NCBI GenBank assembly: GCA_002205965.3
Contig: NADL03000784.1
Location: 1,178,001-1,242,000 of the forward strand
Origin: Kappaphycus alvarezii
Lineage: Eukaryota > Rhodophyta > Florideophyceae > Gigartinales > Solieriaceae
DNA: 64,000 nucleotides
Direction: 5' to 3'
Positions 46,131 through 58,600 of this stretch are shown here, one piece after another. Below the pieces are notes generated by a model. It did not search any database, had not been told where the DNA came from, and saw only the letters and a list, made by a program, of their open reading frames with translations. Position 1 is the first letter of the stretch. Every line of letters starts with the position of its first letter. Made by a program: the position numbers and the translations under genes.

Positions 46131-46500
46131 TGTACTGTACTCTACACGTACACGTACAGGACAGTTCTGTAGTATACTGTACATGCAATGCTATTTCATG
46201 GGCTAATACTGTAATGAGGCCTCCTTTGTCAGAGACGAAAATTGGAGCAAAGCAGCTACCGTATCCCTAATTTGTTGAAAATTAGAGAGAATAAATAGAT
46301 AGCCCTAATGTAGTCTATAGTCATGGTTGATGTGTGCTGCTCAGAGGCTATTGCCAGTTACAACAGTAGTATAGTACAGTATCGAGAGTATTGTACAGTA
46401 ATTCTACTGCACTGCACTGTCTGTATGTACAGAACTGTGCCGTATCGCTTGCCAATTTATACCATCCACTGTCCAGTACAACTGTACAGTCTTGCAATTA
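46128..46500. repeat. cluster of TACTGTAC-related repeats
   Basis: Strings such as ACTGTACTGTACTC, CTGTAGTATACTGTACATG and AGTATAGTACAGTAT are scattered here. None is a perfect 12-base palindrome. Confidence 0.5.
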
Positions 46501-47465
46501 AATAACATGACACTGTGACAATACCACGTACAACCCTAATTCAACAACGATGCAGAATACCTCTGAGCTGAGCTGTAATACAGACCAGTATTTACACCTC
46601 TGCTCAATGCAATTTGTATGACAATTTAGCGCCAAACTGTAAAAATTAAAAAGGAAAATGTGACATATTGAAATGTTTTATTTTAATGCTGCTACAAAAT
46701 ATCTACCAGAAGCTTTGTTAATATGTTTTGAATGAACGGCTGCCGAGGTATGTATGAAACAAATGAATGGATCATCTCAGGTAATCTCGACGTGTAAAAC
46801 GCCAAGTGTCCGCACATATGGCGTTGCCTGTCATCAGGTGGCAAATTATGTATCCAGTAAGGGGGAAACATGAAATAATCTCAATGGTCCAGATTTTTTT
46901 CAGGATATTCAAATATATTTAGGCGGTGAGGGTAGGTTAGAAAAAAAAACCGACACCTGTACGTTCGATTACCCCAAAGCGAAACAACTCATTATTTTTC
47001 ATTTCAAATTGAATAATTGTCGTTCAAAAAAGTTAAAGGTAATAAAATTTACCTTCCGTCATCCAGTGCTTGCAGTGTACTTTACCGCCCAACTCCCCCG
47101 GTTCGAGTGGCGAGTGGTCCACTTCAACTCTTCCTCTCGAGTTTTCGGCCCCGCCACCCTTAAAGTAGAAACCCAGCGCCGTTAGTTGCCGGAATTGCCC
47201 TTGGTCCCCCAATCGATTTGCAACCGCCCCCCGCCCCCCCGCCAGATTCCTCTCAAATTTGCTTCCCTTGCTGCATATAACCACTCTACATCACCAGCTT
47301 TCCCCTCCCTTCACAACACCCCGTCATCCTTCCGTGGAACCTCTCCCGTCCCTTGCATCCACACTCTCGACACTTCCCAACCTTTATTTCAACGCCAAGC
47401 AAAAACTTGCCGTCCCTCACACAACACCGTCCTCTACCATCGCATGCCCTTGTGCTGCCCACAAA
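46501..47465. other. AT-rich intergenic DNA passing into a C-rich leader
   Basis: Bases 46500-47050 are AT-rich with nothing recognised. From about 47060 the plus strand becomes pyrimidine-rich, as it does ahead of other plus-strand genes in the window. Confidence 0.4.
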
Positions 47466-47969
47466 ATGTCAGACAGATTCACTGCCCCCGATGACTGGCT
47501 ACTCACTCATCACGCCCGAGACGCCCTGTCCTCTCCCGATTCCGCCAACTTTTCTCCCTCGGAATCCAAAAAGACCATTCGGTGCCCATAGATACCCTCT
47601 TTCGTTCTCGTTGGCCTCGTCAGACCTCTGCAACCTCTGCATCTCTCACGCTGTCTCAGAATTCCACCTCGCTGTCTTCATGCACACAGCAACAAAACCA
47701 TCAGCACAACCTCCAAAAGCCCCACAAGCAACAGAGACTCCACCAAAACCTTCCCTCTCCTCATCCACGCAATTGACCTATCTGTTTCTTAAGCAACATC
47801 CCACATCCAAGGAAACGACTCCACGCCCAAGGTGATACACTTCAACACTGTTTTACTACTGACTTGCTATCCTAGGCGTCGATTGCAATTCTTCCAAATG
47901 CACGCATTGCCCTCACACCTTGTCGTACCACGTTGTTCAACAAACAAACTATACTACTCCGGGCCGTGA
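47466..47969 (+). CDS. candidate small two-exon gene of unknown function
   Basis: ATG at 47466 (ACAAAATGTC) starts MSDRFTAPDDWLLTHHARDA. The frame stops at 47591. In the next phase it goes on as PIDTLFRSRWPRQTSATSAS (near 47582-47640), and then in the third phase as KPSLSSSTQLTYLFLKQHPT up to about 47831. Both shifts are what one missing base each would give. A likely 44-base intron (47832-47875) starts GTGATA, contains TACTGAC as a branch-like sequence and ends CCTAG. Exon 2 reads RRLQFFQMHALPSHLVVPRC and stops at 47969. No family is recognised. The call rests on the start context, the pyrimidine-rich leader and the intron signals, and is weak. Confidence 0.25.
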
Positions 47970-49480
47970 CGTCATATGTTGTTCAAAGTTGCAAACGCAA
48001 AAACTCGACGACGTTTATTTCCCAAATCGTGGATACACACCACTGCGTGTGTATGTCGAAGCATTACTCTGGTTTCCTCGACTAGCACCTATTTGATCCT
48101 TAGTTGTGTTGCAATAAACTCCTTTACCACCAAATCTCACTCTGCTGTTGCTTATCTCAAAATCCGTTGCCGATGTTTTTGTAGCCACCTGATCTCGCTC
48201 TGGATTCCAGTTACATTTTACTGTATTCCGACAGTTGGAGCTTGGCCTTATTTTTTTTACCATGTTCACAGATGATTCTGCTGTAGGCAGCGCGAAAAGG
48301 TTTTTCTTGGCACAAATGAGCCAGAGCTGTATATTGGTGCTGAGCTGTACTGCACTGGGCTTGAAAGATTAAGACTGAAATCCCTGGCATGCGCTGGGCT
48401 TGTGCACCTGAACAATCACAAAGTTCCACGTCTCACGAGATACAGAGGTGGATGTCTTTCATCATGCTGGCGTACTTTTGAGGTGACGAAGTTTTACGAT
48501 TCGTAAAAAAAAGTGGAGATGCCTTGAGACACATCGCCTCATCACGTGCACTTTAACAATAACCCTTGCCCTCTATTTTCCACTATAAACTGTGACGTGA
48601 AGTGCCTTTTGGCGCTTGGTCCACACAAGTGGCATTTTCAGCGCATGCCCCTGCTCAAGGCTTGATTGCACTCTTGGCTATAGTGCTTACATCAGCAGCA
48701 GGCTGGAAATGGGCTGGAATAACCTAGGGAGCTTTACACCGCCAGTAGTATTGCGCAAGATGCACTACATTTCCTCAATGTGTACTATTCTTCCGAAACT
48801 TTTGTCGTTGTACAGTTCCGTGCTACTTGTCTGGTCTGCGCTCTACATGCCAATGCTTACCATCAGGAACAACGGTCCATACAGTACTTGTGGAAAACTG
48901 AAAACTGCCGCTATGACCACTCCACAATCTACACACAAACTGCCTTTTTGTTCACAGAGTCCTGAGACAGCACTCGTCTAGTCTGCTTCTAGTTGCCATA
49001 GGCTCCTTTAATTCTTTGGTATTCAAGTGTGGGCAATGCAAACGTGGGCCTCATGGGTGAGTATGGCAGAAAGCCAGGCGGCAGGCAGAACAAGTAGAAA
49101 CTGTGCCTCTGCCGGTGTCGTTTGAAGGGCTTGGCAAAAGTGAATCTCGAAGTAGTGTTTGAAAAGATGCGACTAGCGCCGAGTGGGAATGCAAGATGTG
49201 ACCAGATTTGGTTGACATATGTTGCATGGGTGATGGTGCTGTCCTTGTGGTGTTGATAATCATGAGACGGCATCTCAAAGAGGCAATGTGACAGTGGGGC
49301 CAAGCAAAGAGGTAGCGCACAGTACCGTTTCCATGGAGAGCGCGCGAGTCAGAAGGGATAGTTGAGATTTGTGGACCTGGACCTATTTCGCAAGGGTTTT
49401 TTTGATCTAAATGGACCCAGTGGGGGTTGCATACAGTCCCGCGGCTGCAAATTAGAACTGATTTTACAAATCAACGTGAC
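47970..49480. other. no gene recognised
   Basis: Frames at 48616-48981 (plus) and 49303-48989 (minus) are short and have no recognisable content. Confidence 0.4.
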
Positions 49481-49850
49481 TTGCACTACTGTACTTCAAG
49501 TAGGTTGAACGGAAATGCAAAGATACTTCACTGTACGGTATCTAACTGTATATAGTATATACCCTAGTGTAGGTATTTACAGTCCATCTAGAGACCAAAT
49601 TCCTGTATTCTGTAAACAGTGTAGGTACAGTACTGTACAGTTCAGGAACGTTACAGTGTAGTGCCACTAGCCATTTGCATAATTACAGAAAAACAGGTAT
49701 ATTGTATCCAAAGTACAGAAACATTATCGTACTGTACTTGATTGCAGCGTGTCATAGCTGGAATTAAGGATATGGAAATTACAGTACCTTCTACTTACTG
49801 TTGACTGTAGGTCGAATATACAGTATACAATGTTTTAGCAAATAGTGTTG
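49481..49850. repeat. TACTGTAC-related cluster upstream of the glycosyltransferase gene
   Basis: GTACAGTACTGTACAG at 49625-49640 and many relatives (CACTGTACGG, ATCGTACTGTACTTG, ATACAGTATAC) lie 400-750 bases ahead of the start codon at 50233. Confidence 0.55.
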
Positions 49851-50232
49851 ATTCTGATGCTGATGCGGTGCCGGTGCCGGTGCTGTTGAATCGTTTTGTT
49901 GAGGTGCCAGCACCAGCACTCTCAGTGCACTTTCTAAGCAAAACTATTTACCAAAGAAAAAAGCCGCCAAAGCCTAAAATTTTCGTCATCGTCACACTTA
50001 CCAATTTGACTGCTTCATGCCTCTGCTTTTCTGAAAGCAACTTAGTGTCCCGCCTTCCAGTCTTACACATCCCATCCTGCACCCTCAACCTTCCCCTCTC
50101 TTGTCTCACGACCAAGCCCCTTGCTCCTCACATCCGATGCTTTAATCGTAGATGCAGTTCAGTCTCACCACTATTGCAACATCTATATTTAGTCACCACT
50201 CCACCCGCTTTGCCTCTTGAGCAAAACATTTC

Positions 50233-52739
50233 ATGGGAACCTCATCTAGACCTGGCAGCAGACGCGCTGTTCGTAACCCTACTGAAACAACTCACCCCCC
50301 GCAAGACCCCACCTCTCGAATCCCGTCTCGCCAATCCCCACCACCTATCGAGAAATCATACGGAGGGAATGGCGGACCAATCCTTCCCATTTCTTTATCC
50401 AAGACTCCCCAACCATTCTTCATCATGTGGCGCCGTTACTGGAAAAAGCTCCAGGGTAAACACCCAAACAACAGGCGGTCGAGAATTGCAAACATGATCG
50501 CAATGAGCTTTACCGCTTTCAAAATGGGCTTGTATTTCAAGGTATTTATCACCGCAATTCTCGTCCTTCGCTTTGCATCTCATTCCTCACAAAGGACCTC
50601 CCCGCTTGGCTCGATCACTCGTGACGATCATTTCTACGCATTATCCTCAGCACCGGTTTCCCCGTCCTTGCGAATCATAGTTGCAACTCAGAGCGGCTCG
50701 GCAGACAATGTTGCAAAGCTCCTGCACTCGTTATCCAACGCTGATTATCAGCGAGACACCGTTGCCCTCGATGTCTGGATGTTTTTCTCATCAACATGCG
50801 ATTATCTCCCGTTGCCTGTCTACCCGCTGGCAATGGCCATTTTTGGGCCCCCGCGATTCGACCACTCCATCCCGTCTGTTGTTCACGATGTCAAGTGGGT
50901 TCACGGCGAAAAAACACTCATTGCAGACCGCTCAGAGCCAGATTGGTCTAAACTTTGGGAACCCAGTCGCGGCACTGCGAATGAATCCTTACTCTTTATT
51001 GATGCTACGGTCGCCACCTCTCTCTCTCCGGCGTTTTACGTTTGGTTGAAAAAGGCACGTGTGGCGACGGAGAGAGGAATGATTGCGAATGCTGGTGTAT
51101 TGTCACTAGATGCAACTGTTATACCGGATGGTGTCCCTGCAAGTGACAAAGCAGTGCTATTGGAACAATTCTTTCCCTTAACGTCTGCGTTTTCTCCATC
51201 TCAAAATGTTTGGGCAACGTTTTTAAAGTGGCATGCCATGAGAAGAAAGAGGTGGTTCAGGAGACCGTCGCTCCCAAAAAAGCTCGGTTTAGGTGGGTAC
51301 GACAGACTTGACGCTCAGAAGGTAGCTCCAATACGTGCGTGGTTTGCCCAATTTTTGGCTTCATACAGAGAGCGAATTGTGTATCCTGTTCTTCCATTCA
51401 ATGAAACACTTGTTCACCGCTCCTCTAGTACAACTGGCGAATCAGTACGTGGGACAGGCGGGACTGGAGTAGTGCGACTGCAGACCATGTCAGAGCAACA
51501 GGACAAGCTTTTCGAGGGAAGCCTCAATGATATTGCCCTCCCTGAAAGACCTGTTCTTGTTAAGCCTGATGGAGAAGTTGGAACGCCAGACGCACCTTTC
51601 GGGATTGTTGATGACAGTACGCCCGGAGTGGGAAGAGGGGCCAACATTGATGATTTGGTGGATAAGAGTGCCTCCTTGAAGTATCGGGACGTACTTCGGC
51701 GAATTGCGGACTTTGCAAGATCGAGAGGCTCACAGTCGGTGTCTATCACTCTGACTACAGGCTCGTTCCTTGACACCACGCTGAGCTGGCTCTGCAACGT
51801 TATCAATCTGGACATTGCCCCCCAGCAATTGTCATTGTCGCGAGTGACGATGGAGTTGCAGAGGCGTTGACAACGTTTATTGCAAAGCACAAACGGTTAG
51901 AGCAAGGATCGCTCGTCATATCCATGCAAGGCGCTGTTAAGGCAGTGGCCTACGCTTCCTCGCCCGATGCGGCATTAGACTTTGGTTCCTCAGAATATTG
52001 GATGCTCATGCTTCAGCGAACTTTTCTGCTTCGGGATCTTTTGGAACATGGTTTGTCGGTGCTGCACTTTGAGACGGACCAGATCTGGCTGAGCGATCCA
52101 GTGCCCTACATCCATCACGAACTGCAAAACCCCACGTCTCAGGGGACAGGGGTCGAGGTTGATATCAACGTTGCTCCGGACATGGTCATCACGTTGAATA
52201 CGCGACGAGAAGTTGCTGGAAACTTTTTCTATCTTCGTCCTACCATTGGCACCAGGAACATTCTTTCGACAGTTGTAGATCGCTTCTTTGTGAGTTACCA
52301 AGAGTCTTTGAAATCGAGGCAAGCAAGAGAGAAGAAATTCCACTACATTTCAAACGACCAGTCACTTTTGACGACGCTTGTGCTCGAGCATGACTGGGTT
52401 TTTTCGCACAGGTTCCCTGGGGTGAAATATAGTGTGTTGAACAACCAGCTATTTGTGGACGGCACATGGTTTTTAGACTTTGAAGATGAAAATGGGAAGA
52501 AGGTTGCGAAGAGGAAGCACTACACCAGTGAAACTAGTCTATATCCAGTCATTCTAAACAATAACTTTCTCATCGGTGTAGACGAAAAGATGAAACGAGC
52601 ACAAAGGTTTGGCTTTTGGTTTATGAGGAAGAATGCGACGGATTTGTCGCCGATGTGCGATGAAACAGCTATTGAAAAGGCGGCGAAATCAGGCTCATTG
52701 AGAGGAAAAGATGATACCCCAGTAATAGAAATCAGTTAA
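50233..52739 (+). CDS. type II Golgi-type glycosyltransferase with nucleotide-diphospho-sugar transferase (GT77-like) domain, one phase break
   Basis: ATG 50233 begins a polar, proline-rich tail. One membrane segment follows (GLYFKVFITAILVLRF, about residues 99-114), as in type II Golgi enzymes. A first domain runs RIIVATQSGSADNVAKLLHS, VKWVHGEKTLIADRSEPDW and LSPAFYVWLKKAR. The frame stops at 51870, and the next phase continues PAIVIVASDDGVAEALTTF, EYWMLMLQRTFLLRDLLEHG, LHFETDQIWLSDP (D-x-D-like box), DMVITLNTR, NFFYLRPT and YISNDQSLL to 52739. This second half fits the PF03407 nucleotide-diphospho-sugar transferase fold of the GT77 type, which acts on cell-wall or glycoprotein glycans. The phase changes at a 6-base C run (51818-51823); a seventh C would make one protein of about 835 residues. 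The acceptor substrate cannot be told. Confidence 0.8.
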
Positions 52740-54990
52740 GGCAATGTGGGTGCATGGTAGGTTGCGTCGATGAGCAAGGGTGTTGATATCTTTGCATGGG
52801 TAACGCACAATCCCGGGGGTCTGTACTATGACGGATGTTGGATAAAGTTGAGAGGGCACGAGTCTTGAGCTGAGTGTCACACCAGCGATATCATGCAGTC
52901 TTCCTCTCAGGTGTCAGTACTCCCGTTGATAGGTGGTGCATGGTTTAGGAGTATGGATATCGATGAATTTGCGGATGGAAGACCTGTTCCTGTATGGCGG
53001 ATCAGAAGATGGGTTTTCGACCTTTTGGAACACCGAATTGCAACGCCAATGGATGTTATCGATTTGAACCAGTGCAATATCTTTGTGAGGGGCTTGTTCA
53101 TGGAATGGATTCCAAGCTCGTTGAGTTTCCTGCGAGGCAGGTTGGACTGTGACGTGATGTAGATCGAGGCATGGCAAATGGCATTCTGCAAGCATATGTT
53201 GCACAAGGAGGTGTCTTAGTTTCTGGTAGTGCGTTTTGCAAGTGGAGTAGAGCTGGCAGGAGACGGTTGGGATTGGAAAGAAGAGCGGTAGGAAATCGGG
53301 GGCCGTTATCGAATCGGCAGGACAAGGGCCGGACATGGAGCGCGCGCGACTGTGCGGACAATACGATTATGAGGTATAAAGTGTAACTCAGTAAATACAG
53401 GCTCTCAGAGGAGAGGATTGATTATACGGTGTTGGAATAGTTTTTAGGAAATCGGGATGGCACCTGACTAATCGATATCGGGATATCTACAACGTGGTAG
53501 CGCAGGGTGTGTTTTGGTGGGGAATAATACAGATGCGGTACATGGAGTGGTTGGGAGCTGGAAAATCGGCGAATATCATGCGGTCAAGTTGTGATGGCAG
53601 AGTGTTTACGATGTGTGGAATGGGTGCATGTGAGGTTGCGTCTGGCACGTTGACGTCATTGTGGGAGGGAGAGGTGAACAGGGCGCATGAGGCATGTGGT
53701 CTGGTGCAGGTATGTATGTGTGGATTGGTTGATTTCAAGTGAGCGAATCATAGGTTTGAATGGGTTGTTTCACGGGATGGTACGGGGGGTATTCGACAAA
53801 TGGAGCAGGAAACTGGAAGGGAATTTGATGTGACGGGGCCAAGGGGTGCGCATGGTGCTGGGCCCTTTGTGTAAGGCTTACATGCGGAAATGGAGCATTG
53901 GTTTGAAAGCAGGTGAAGGAGAGAGGTGGATGAGTCATGGATGATAGGAGTGGGGTGGGGTTTTTGGATTGGTTATGTGAAATGTGTGCAGACTTTGCAC
54001 ACGTGCGATGGGGTTTATGTGAGGATTGGTTGGAATGGTGGGATACAAGGGGCAGGAGGGCTTGCATGAGGTGATGATAGAGGCGGGATGTGTGAAAGCG
54101 GTGTGGTGTAACGGGGGAGTTGGGTCGAGGGTAGAGATGAGAATGGTGGGGCATTGGGAGGGTGTGTGAGATTGGGGCGGCATTGGTGAGGGTGTGGATT
54201 TGGAGTTTACAATGAGTCGATGATGAGGAGAGAGTGATAGGGTTGTGTGAGTGCGCGACGAAAAGGGAAAATTGTGGATGAGGGAGTAGGAGGTTAAGGG
54301 GGTGTGGTTGAGGGATGGGCTCTGCTCGCTGGAAAATGTGGGTTTGTGGGGGGGAGGCGGGGGCGGGGGCTGAGAAGGAGGGTTTGCAATGGGCCGAATG
54401 TGATTTGAATGTGTGTTGTAGGAGGTGTGGGATGAATGATGAGTGGTGCGGGGAGCACTGAGCGGAGGTTTCCTGTTTTGTTGAGTTTTGTTTTAAACAA
54501 GGGTGGGGGTCGGAGGAGTTGAAATTGGGGTGAGGTTGAGATTTTGCATGGACATGAAGATGGAGAGAGTGTGTGTGGGCTGTGACCTGATTTGTACATA
54601 CCTGAGAGGGATTGGGTGGTGTGAGTGTGAGTGGACATTGTTTGGAGGATTCGGGAGAATGAGAATGTCGGGGACATGATGTTACGGATATAGTATGAGA
54701 ATTCTGAGGTGATGGGTTCGGATGGGGATGACCGCACATGTTTTATCTGACTGATGCGGGATGAGTGAGGTGAGGTAAGAAGATGTGGGATGTTGTGTTT
54801 GACGAGCGGGGCAGAGGGTTCGGCCCAGCAGGTTGCACCAAGGAATGAGGGGTGAATAGAGTTTTTTATTATGTTGGGTGAGGTGAGGAATAATACGGGC
54901 CGGTGGTTTGGCGAGGTTGGACAAGTACAGTGTGGGGTGAGGTTGACGAGGTGGGGCTGTGGAGCCGTGGGCCGTGGGCCGTGGGGCCGT
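52740..54990 (-). other. AC-rich, stop-poor minus-strand tract
   Basis: Like 44741-46130, the plus strand is rich in G and T, and the minus strand allows long frames (54739-53735, 334 codons) of His/Pro/Ser/Thr-rich composition with no known domain. I do not call it coding. It begins, in the minus direction, just after a short basic frame (55208-54999) and a palindrome cluster at 55300-55750. Confidence 0.4.
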
Positions 54991-54998
54991 GGGGGTTG

Positions 54999-55208
54999 CT
55001 AATCGGTAACGGTAAACTGTTGTGGTGTGGCGCGGTTGGTGGTAGGGGTGAAGGTACGGGGGGAGGAGGGAGGAAGGCAGGATGGGAGCGATGGTGGATG
55101 AAGATGGGCAGAGGCGATTTGATTTGACAGTGCGCGCTGGTTTCTCTGGGCGTTGAGCGGGAAAGAGGTACTGCGTTTTGATGCCTTTTCCGCCGCAGTG
55201 AGCGGCAT
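54999..55208 (-). CDS. possible N-terminal exon of an unrecognised minus-strand gene
   Basis: The frame begins MPLTAAEKASKRSTSFPLNA and QRNQRALSNQI, which reads like a real protein start, then fades into low-complexity PPS repeats and stops at 54999. It lies downstream (minus direction) of the palindrome cluster at 55300-55750. No domain was recognised. Confidence 0.2.
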   Translation of the reverse strand: MPLTAAEKASKRSTSFPLNAQRNQRALSNQIASAHLHPPSLPSCLPPSSPRTFTPTTNRATPQQFTVTD

Positions 55209-55299
55209 ATTAAATTAACAGCACACTCTTCTTACATCAACACGAATCCAGTCCGTATAAATAGAATATTCAAAAGAGTCCCGTTCAAGTGGCTTACAC

Positions 55300-55760
55300 A
55301 ACACTACTGTACTTGGTGTACCATTATTTGTTATAATTTATACGGTACGGTACAATGTCTCTATGAAATGACATGTTTGACAGAAGAGGGACACAATACA
55401 GTACTGTATCATATTCGTTTATAGTAGAGTGGTGTACCTCAACGTCTTGCTATTGGGAATAAGGCTCCAATACGGTAGATTCAGGACAGGACAGGACAGG
55501 AAAAGACAAAGCACCCAAAATAACCTCAACACTGGCCTCATCATACGGTACTGTACAGTATGATGAGCTACCATACAGCACAGTACAGTACACTACGGTA
55601 ACTTTATGTACCAAGGCACAACACCAGTGTCACTGTTTCCGTAGCCATCAGACATGTTCCTCACCTAGATTCTACACCAATTGCTCAGGTGATACCCACA
55701 TTTAACACTACAGAACACTACTGTACTGTACACCACGTACCAACAATGAATGATACATCC
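55300..55760. repeat. TACTGTACAGTA cluster with local inverted repeat
   Basis: A perfect TACTGTACAGTA occurs at 55549-55560 inside the larger inverted string ATCATAC-GGTACTGTACAG-TATGAT. Related strings lie at 55300-55410, 55577-55593 and 55715-55730. A short CAGGA tandem (ACAGG repeated) lies at 55484-55500. Confidence 0.65.
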
Positions 55761-57590
55761 GTGGAATCATTTTCCGCTGCCCATCGACACACTAGCCTGC
55801 TTGTTTACCAAAACTTTCCATCGCACCCACCCCCACCCACCCCGCTCACATCCTCCACCCTGCCCATACGTATTCGCATCAGCTTTCAAAGCTGTGCACA
55901 TGTTTGGGTTGGACAGATGTGTGACACTATTGTGCGGCCGTCACCAGTCTCTGTATTTTCCATTGTGAACCTACCTAGGAAATCATCACTCGCATACCCA
56001 CGCTTGAAGGTTTCTTGATATCTTGCACCGTGCTACTCTGTATGTGTCGCTGTTGGCATAGCCCGCTGTATTGCCAGTGTCATTGCCAAATCATTTGAAT
56101 TCGATTTTGTCAAGCCAGCTGCACCTGCACTAGTAGTAATCTGTCACTTTGCATGCTCCGTGTGTGTAAGAGATGGAGAGGGGGGAATGTTGCTGGTTCG
56201 AAAGGGTACGAAATGCAATTTACTGCCATAGGAAATCTTGTTGCCGATTATCTTTTGAGGACAGCCTTTGGTCGACTCATTCGTCCGACAGTGATATTTT
56301 CTTTCATTGATTACAAGCGAGTTGCAGAGGCTGGTGAAACGGAAAAAAATAGAAAATTACAGCGGTCACAGGGTCATTGGTTTGGTCATGTTTGTCGTTG
56401 AGATGAGATTGAATCCTGTTGGATTGCGAGAGGTCAAAACGGGAGAGGGACAAGTTGTGTGGTGTGCACGGAGCAAAGACACAAACTGCGGCGGCGGTGG
56501 CCTCGGCAGACACACAAGTGATGCAATATAGGGTGATACGGCAGTCTTAGGTGGTCTTTGTCTCAAGGCACAGAATGGCTCTCAATGTTTCATTCCAATT
56601 GCCTTTAGCTTTTAGACACATATGATTTGCTGCACGGGATATTGTTCTCTGCAAGCTACTCGGCATTTCAATCACTTGATTGCCACGGAACAGGTATCCA
56701 GTGCATACGCGAACATGGATATGCTTATTCCTTACAAATGCGCACGTCTTTTGAATGTCGACTTGAATTTCAGGATACCGACAGGATGCTGATTTACTCT
56801 CCTCTCCTTGCCATTTACGTAGCTTATTTTCATATCGTATCTCAAAAGAATCCAGTCGAGTCCGAGGGAGATTAGAGTTGATGATGATGATGCGGGAGGG
56901 GAGTCAGCACAGAGGTACGTGCTCTTGCTGCGTGTCGCGTATTTCAACTGTACAATTATCCCATCGAAAGGTTGCCAAATAAATCTTGTGGTACACAAAA
57001 CACATGCAGCCCTCAAACAATATGCGAGGAAAAATTACAAATAAATGCGAGTCAGCCCAAAGAGGCACCATATCTGTCGCCAATTTGCATTCAGATGTTC
57101 ATCGCCAAAATGTAAAACTAAATTTTAAAACAATTTATGAAATTCTCTCCCCATCTGCAACTCGATAATTAAACAAAAGGTATGACCGAATGGTCACATA
57201 ACATCTCAACTCGACACTGTACAGTAGACTTGTTTTCATTCGTCAAACCCAGTTTCCGTACAAAACTATATGTTTATAAAGTTAACACAACTCTTGTTCA
57301 TACAGCTTTAAGACTATCAATACTATATTAAAATTTACCTTTTCACTTTCTTGAATTAAAAAAAACACACAATTCATAAATTTCACTGTCGGCTCACAAT
57401 TGATTAAACGACTCCTTCCGTTCTAGAGTCGATATCGGGTGATTGTTCGTGAAATAAATCCACACAAAAATTGAAATTTAAACAACAAACAGCGTAGAAG
57501 GGAAGGTCTCCAAGACATTTGGAAAGGACAGTGCCGTAAACATGGTCTATGGCAACTCAACTGCATATAATAATATACAGTATATATTCC
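55761..57590. other. no gene recognised
   Basis: Only short frames without domains. The DNA becomes AT-rich from about 57000. Confidence 0.4.
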
Positions 57591-58600
57591 CGGTTTATCA
57601 TACAGTACAGTACAGTACATACAATATATATGCCAAGGCCATTCACCATAAAGAATTACCAAAAACAAATATAGATAACAATGGCTCAAATTAAGAGTAT
57701 TAGTTGATTTGGCGATATGATGTTCAACGTTTATCTTCGGAAAGTGATCTCGGATCATCGCGAAAATGCTTTTTCACCAGCTTGATCCCGCTCTGAATTC
57801 ATACTTTTCAAGGTTTAAAGTTTCAACAATTTCCCGACTTGAGATTCAACTGTACAACGTCTTGAATTGATCGGGGAGGCATTTGGAGCAAAGAGTTACC
57901 GTGAGGTAGCCGCGAATGACATTTTTTTTAAAAAAAAGTCATATTAATCAACAATTCTCGAAAAGGTGCACTACCGTGCAGTACAGTACTGTACAGTACA
58001 GTAGGGACAAGAGACATGGTGACAAATTGCTAATTGCTAGCTAGCTAGCAAGCAATTTTTTTTTCTAGCGATGAAAAGCAAGAGTAAAACGGCAGTACAA
58101 AGACACACCACTGGACAATTCTGCAAAGGCGCAATGCAGTTTGAATCAAGTGACCTCTATCTGTTCGGTCAAAGGGTTTTGACAAAGTAGAAGAATAGGA
58201 GAGGACAGCACAGGGAACCGCGTCAATAATCAGGAGTGTTTGCAAACCCGCGACAAGAGTAGCAAAAAGAGCCATGGTTACCGTAAAAAGTGCAAGTGGT
58301 GCGGTAGTAAGTTTAGGGATAGATGGCAAGAGTTGTGACGTACTGTACAATACAGTATGTACAGTAGGGAACCGCGGCGGCGAGCCGCGTGAGAGAATAT
58401 AGCCGAGCACAACGTCACCTCACTTCAAGCCCAAAAATCGACAAGTACACATTAGATTCAAGCAAATTGTGTGTGTCCTCCCCCGAGCTTGTAGCATAAC
58501 ATTGGAAAGTTTCAAAAAAGTTTTTGATAAAGTGAAAGCGGCGGCCGGTCTATTGCCACTGTACACTTCGGACTGTACTGTACTGTACACACACACATAC
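57591..58600. repeat. TACTGTACAGTA repeats upstream of the Myb/SANT gene
   Basis: A perfect copy lies at 57987-57998, with CAGTACAGTACAGTAC at 57604-57619, GTACAGTATGTACAGTAG-like strings near 58340-58365 and CTGTACTGTACTGTAC at 58573-58588. The cluster ends about 540 bases before the proposed start codon at 59133. Confidence 0.6.

Noticed and set aside
45553-46188. 211-codon minus-strand frame
   Set aside because: Same compositional cause as the frame at 54 kb. No family resemblance, and it runs into palindrome repeats at its start.
51811-51830. Programmed -1 frameshift site in the glycosyltransferase
   Set aside because: The C run does not form a canonical X-XXY-YYZ heptamer in phase (codons GCC CCC CAG). 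Missing-base error is simpler, given the same pattern in other genes.
53735-54739. 334-codon minus-strand frame
   Set aside because: The strand is AC-rich, so stop codons are rare by composition. The residues are low-complexity His/Pro/Ser/Thr with no domain, and neighbouring frames are also open.
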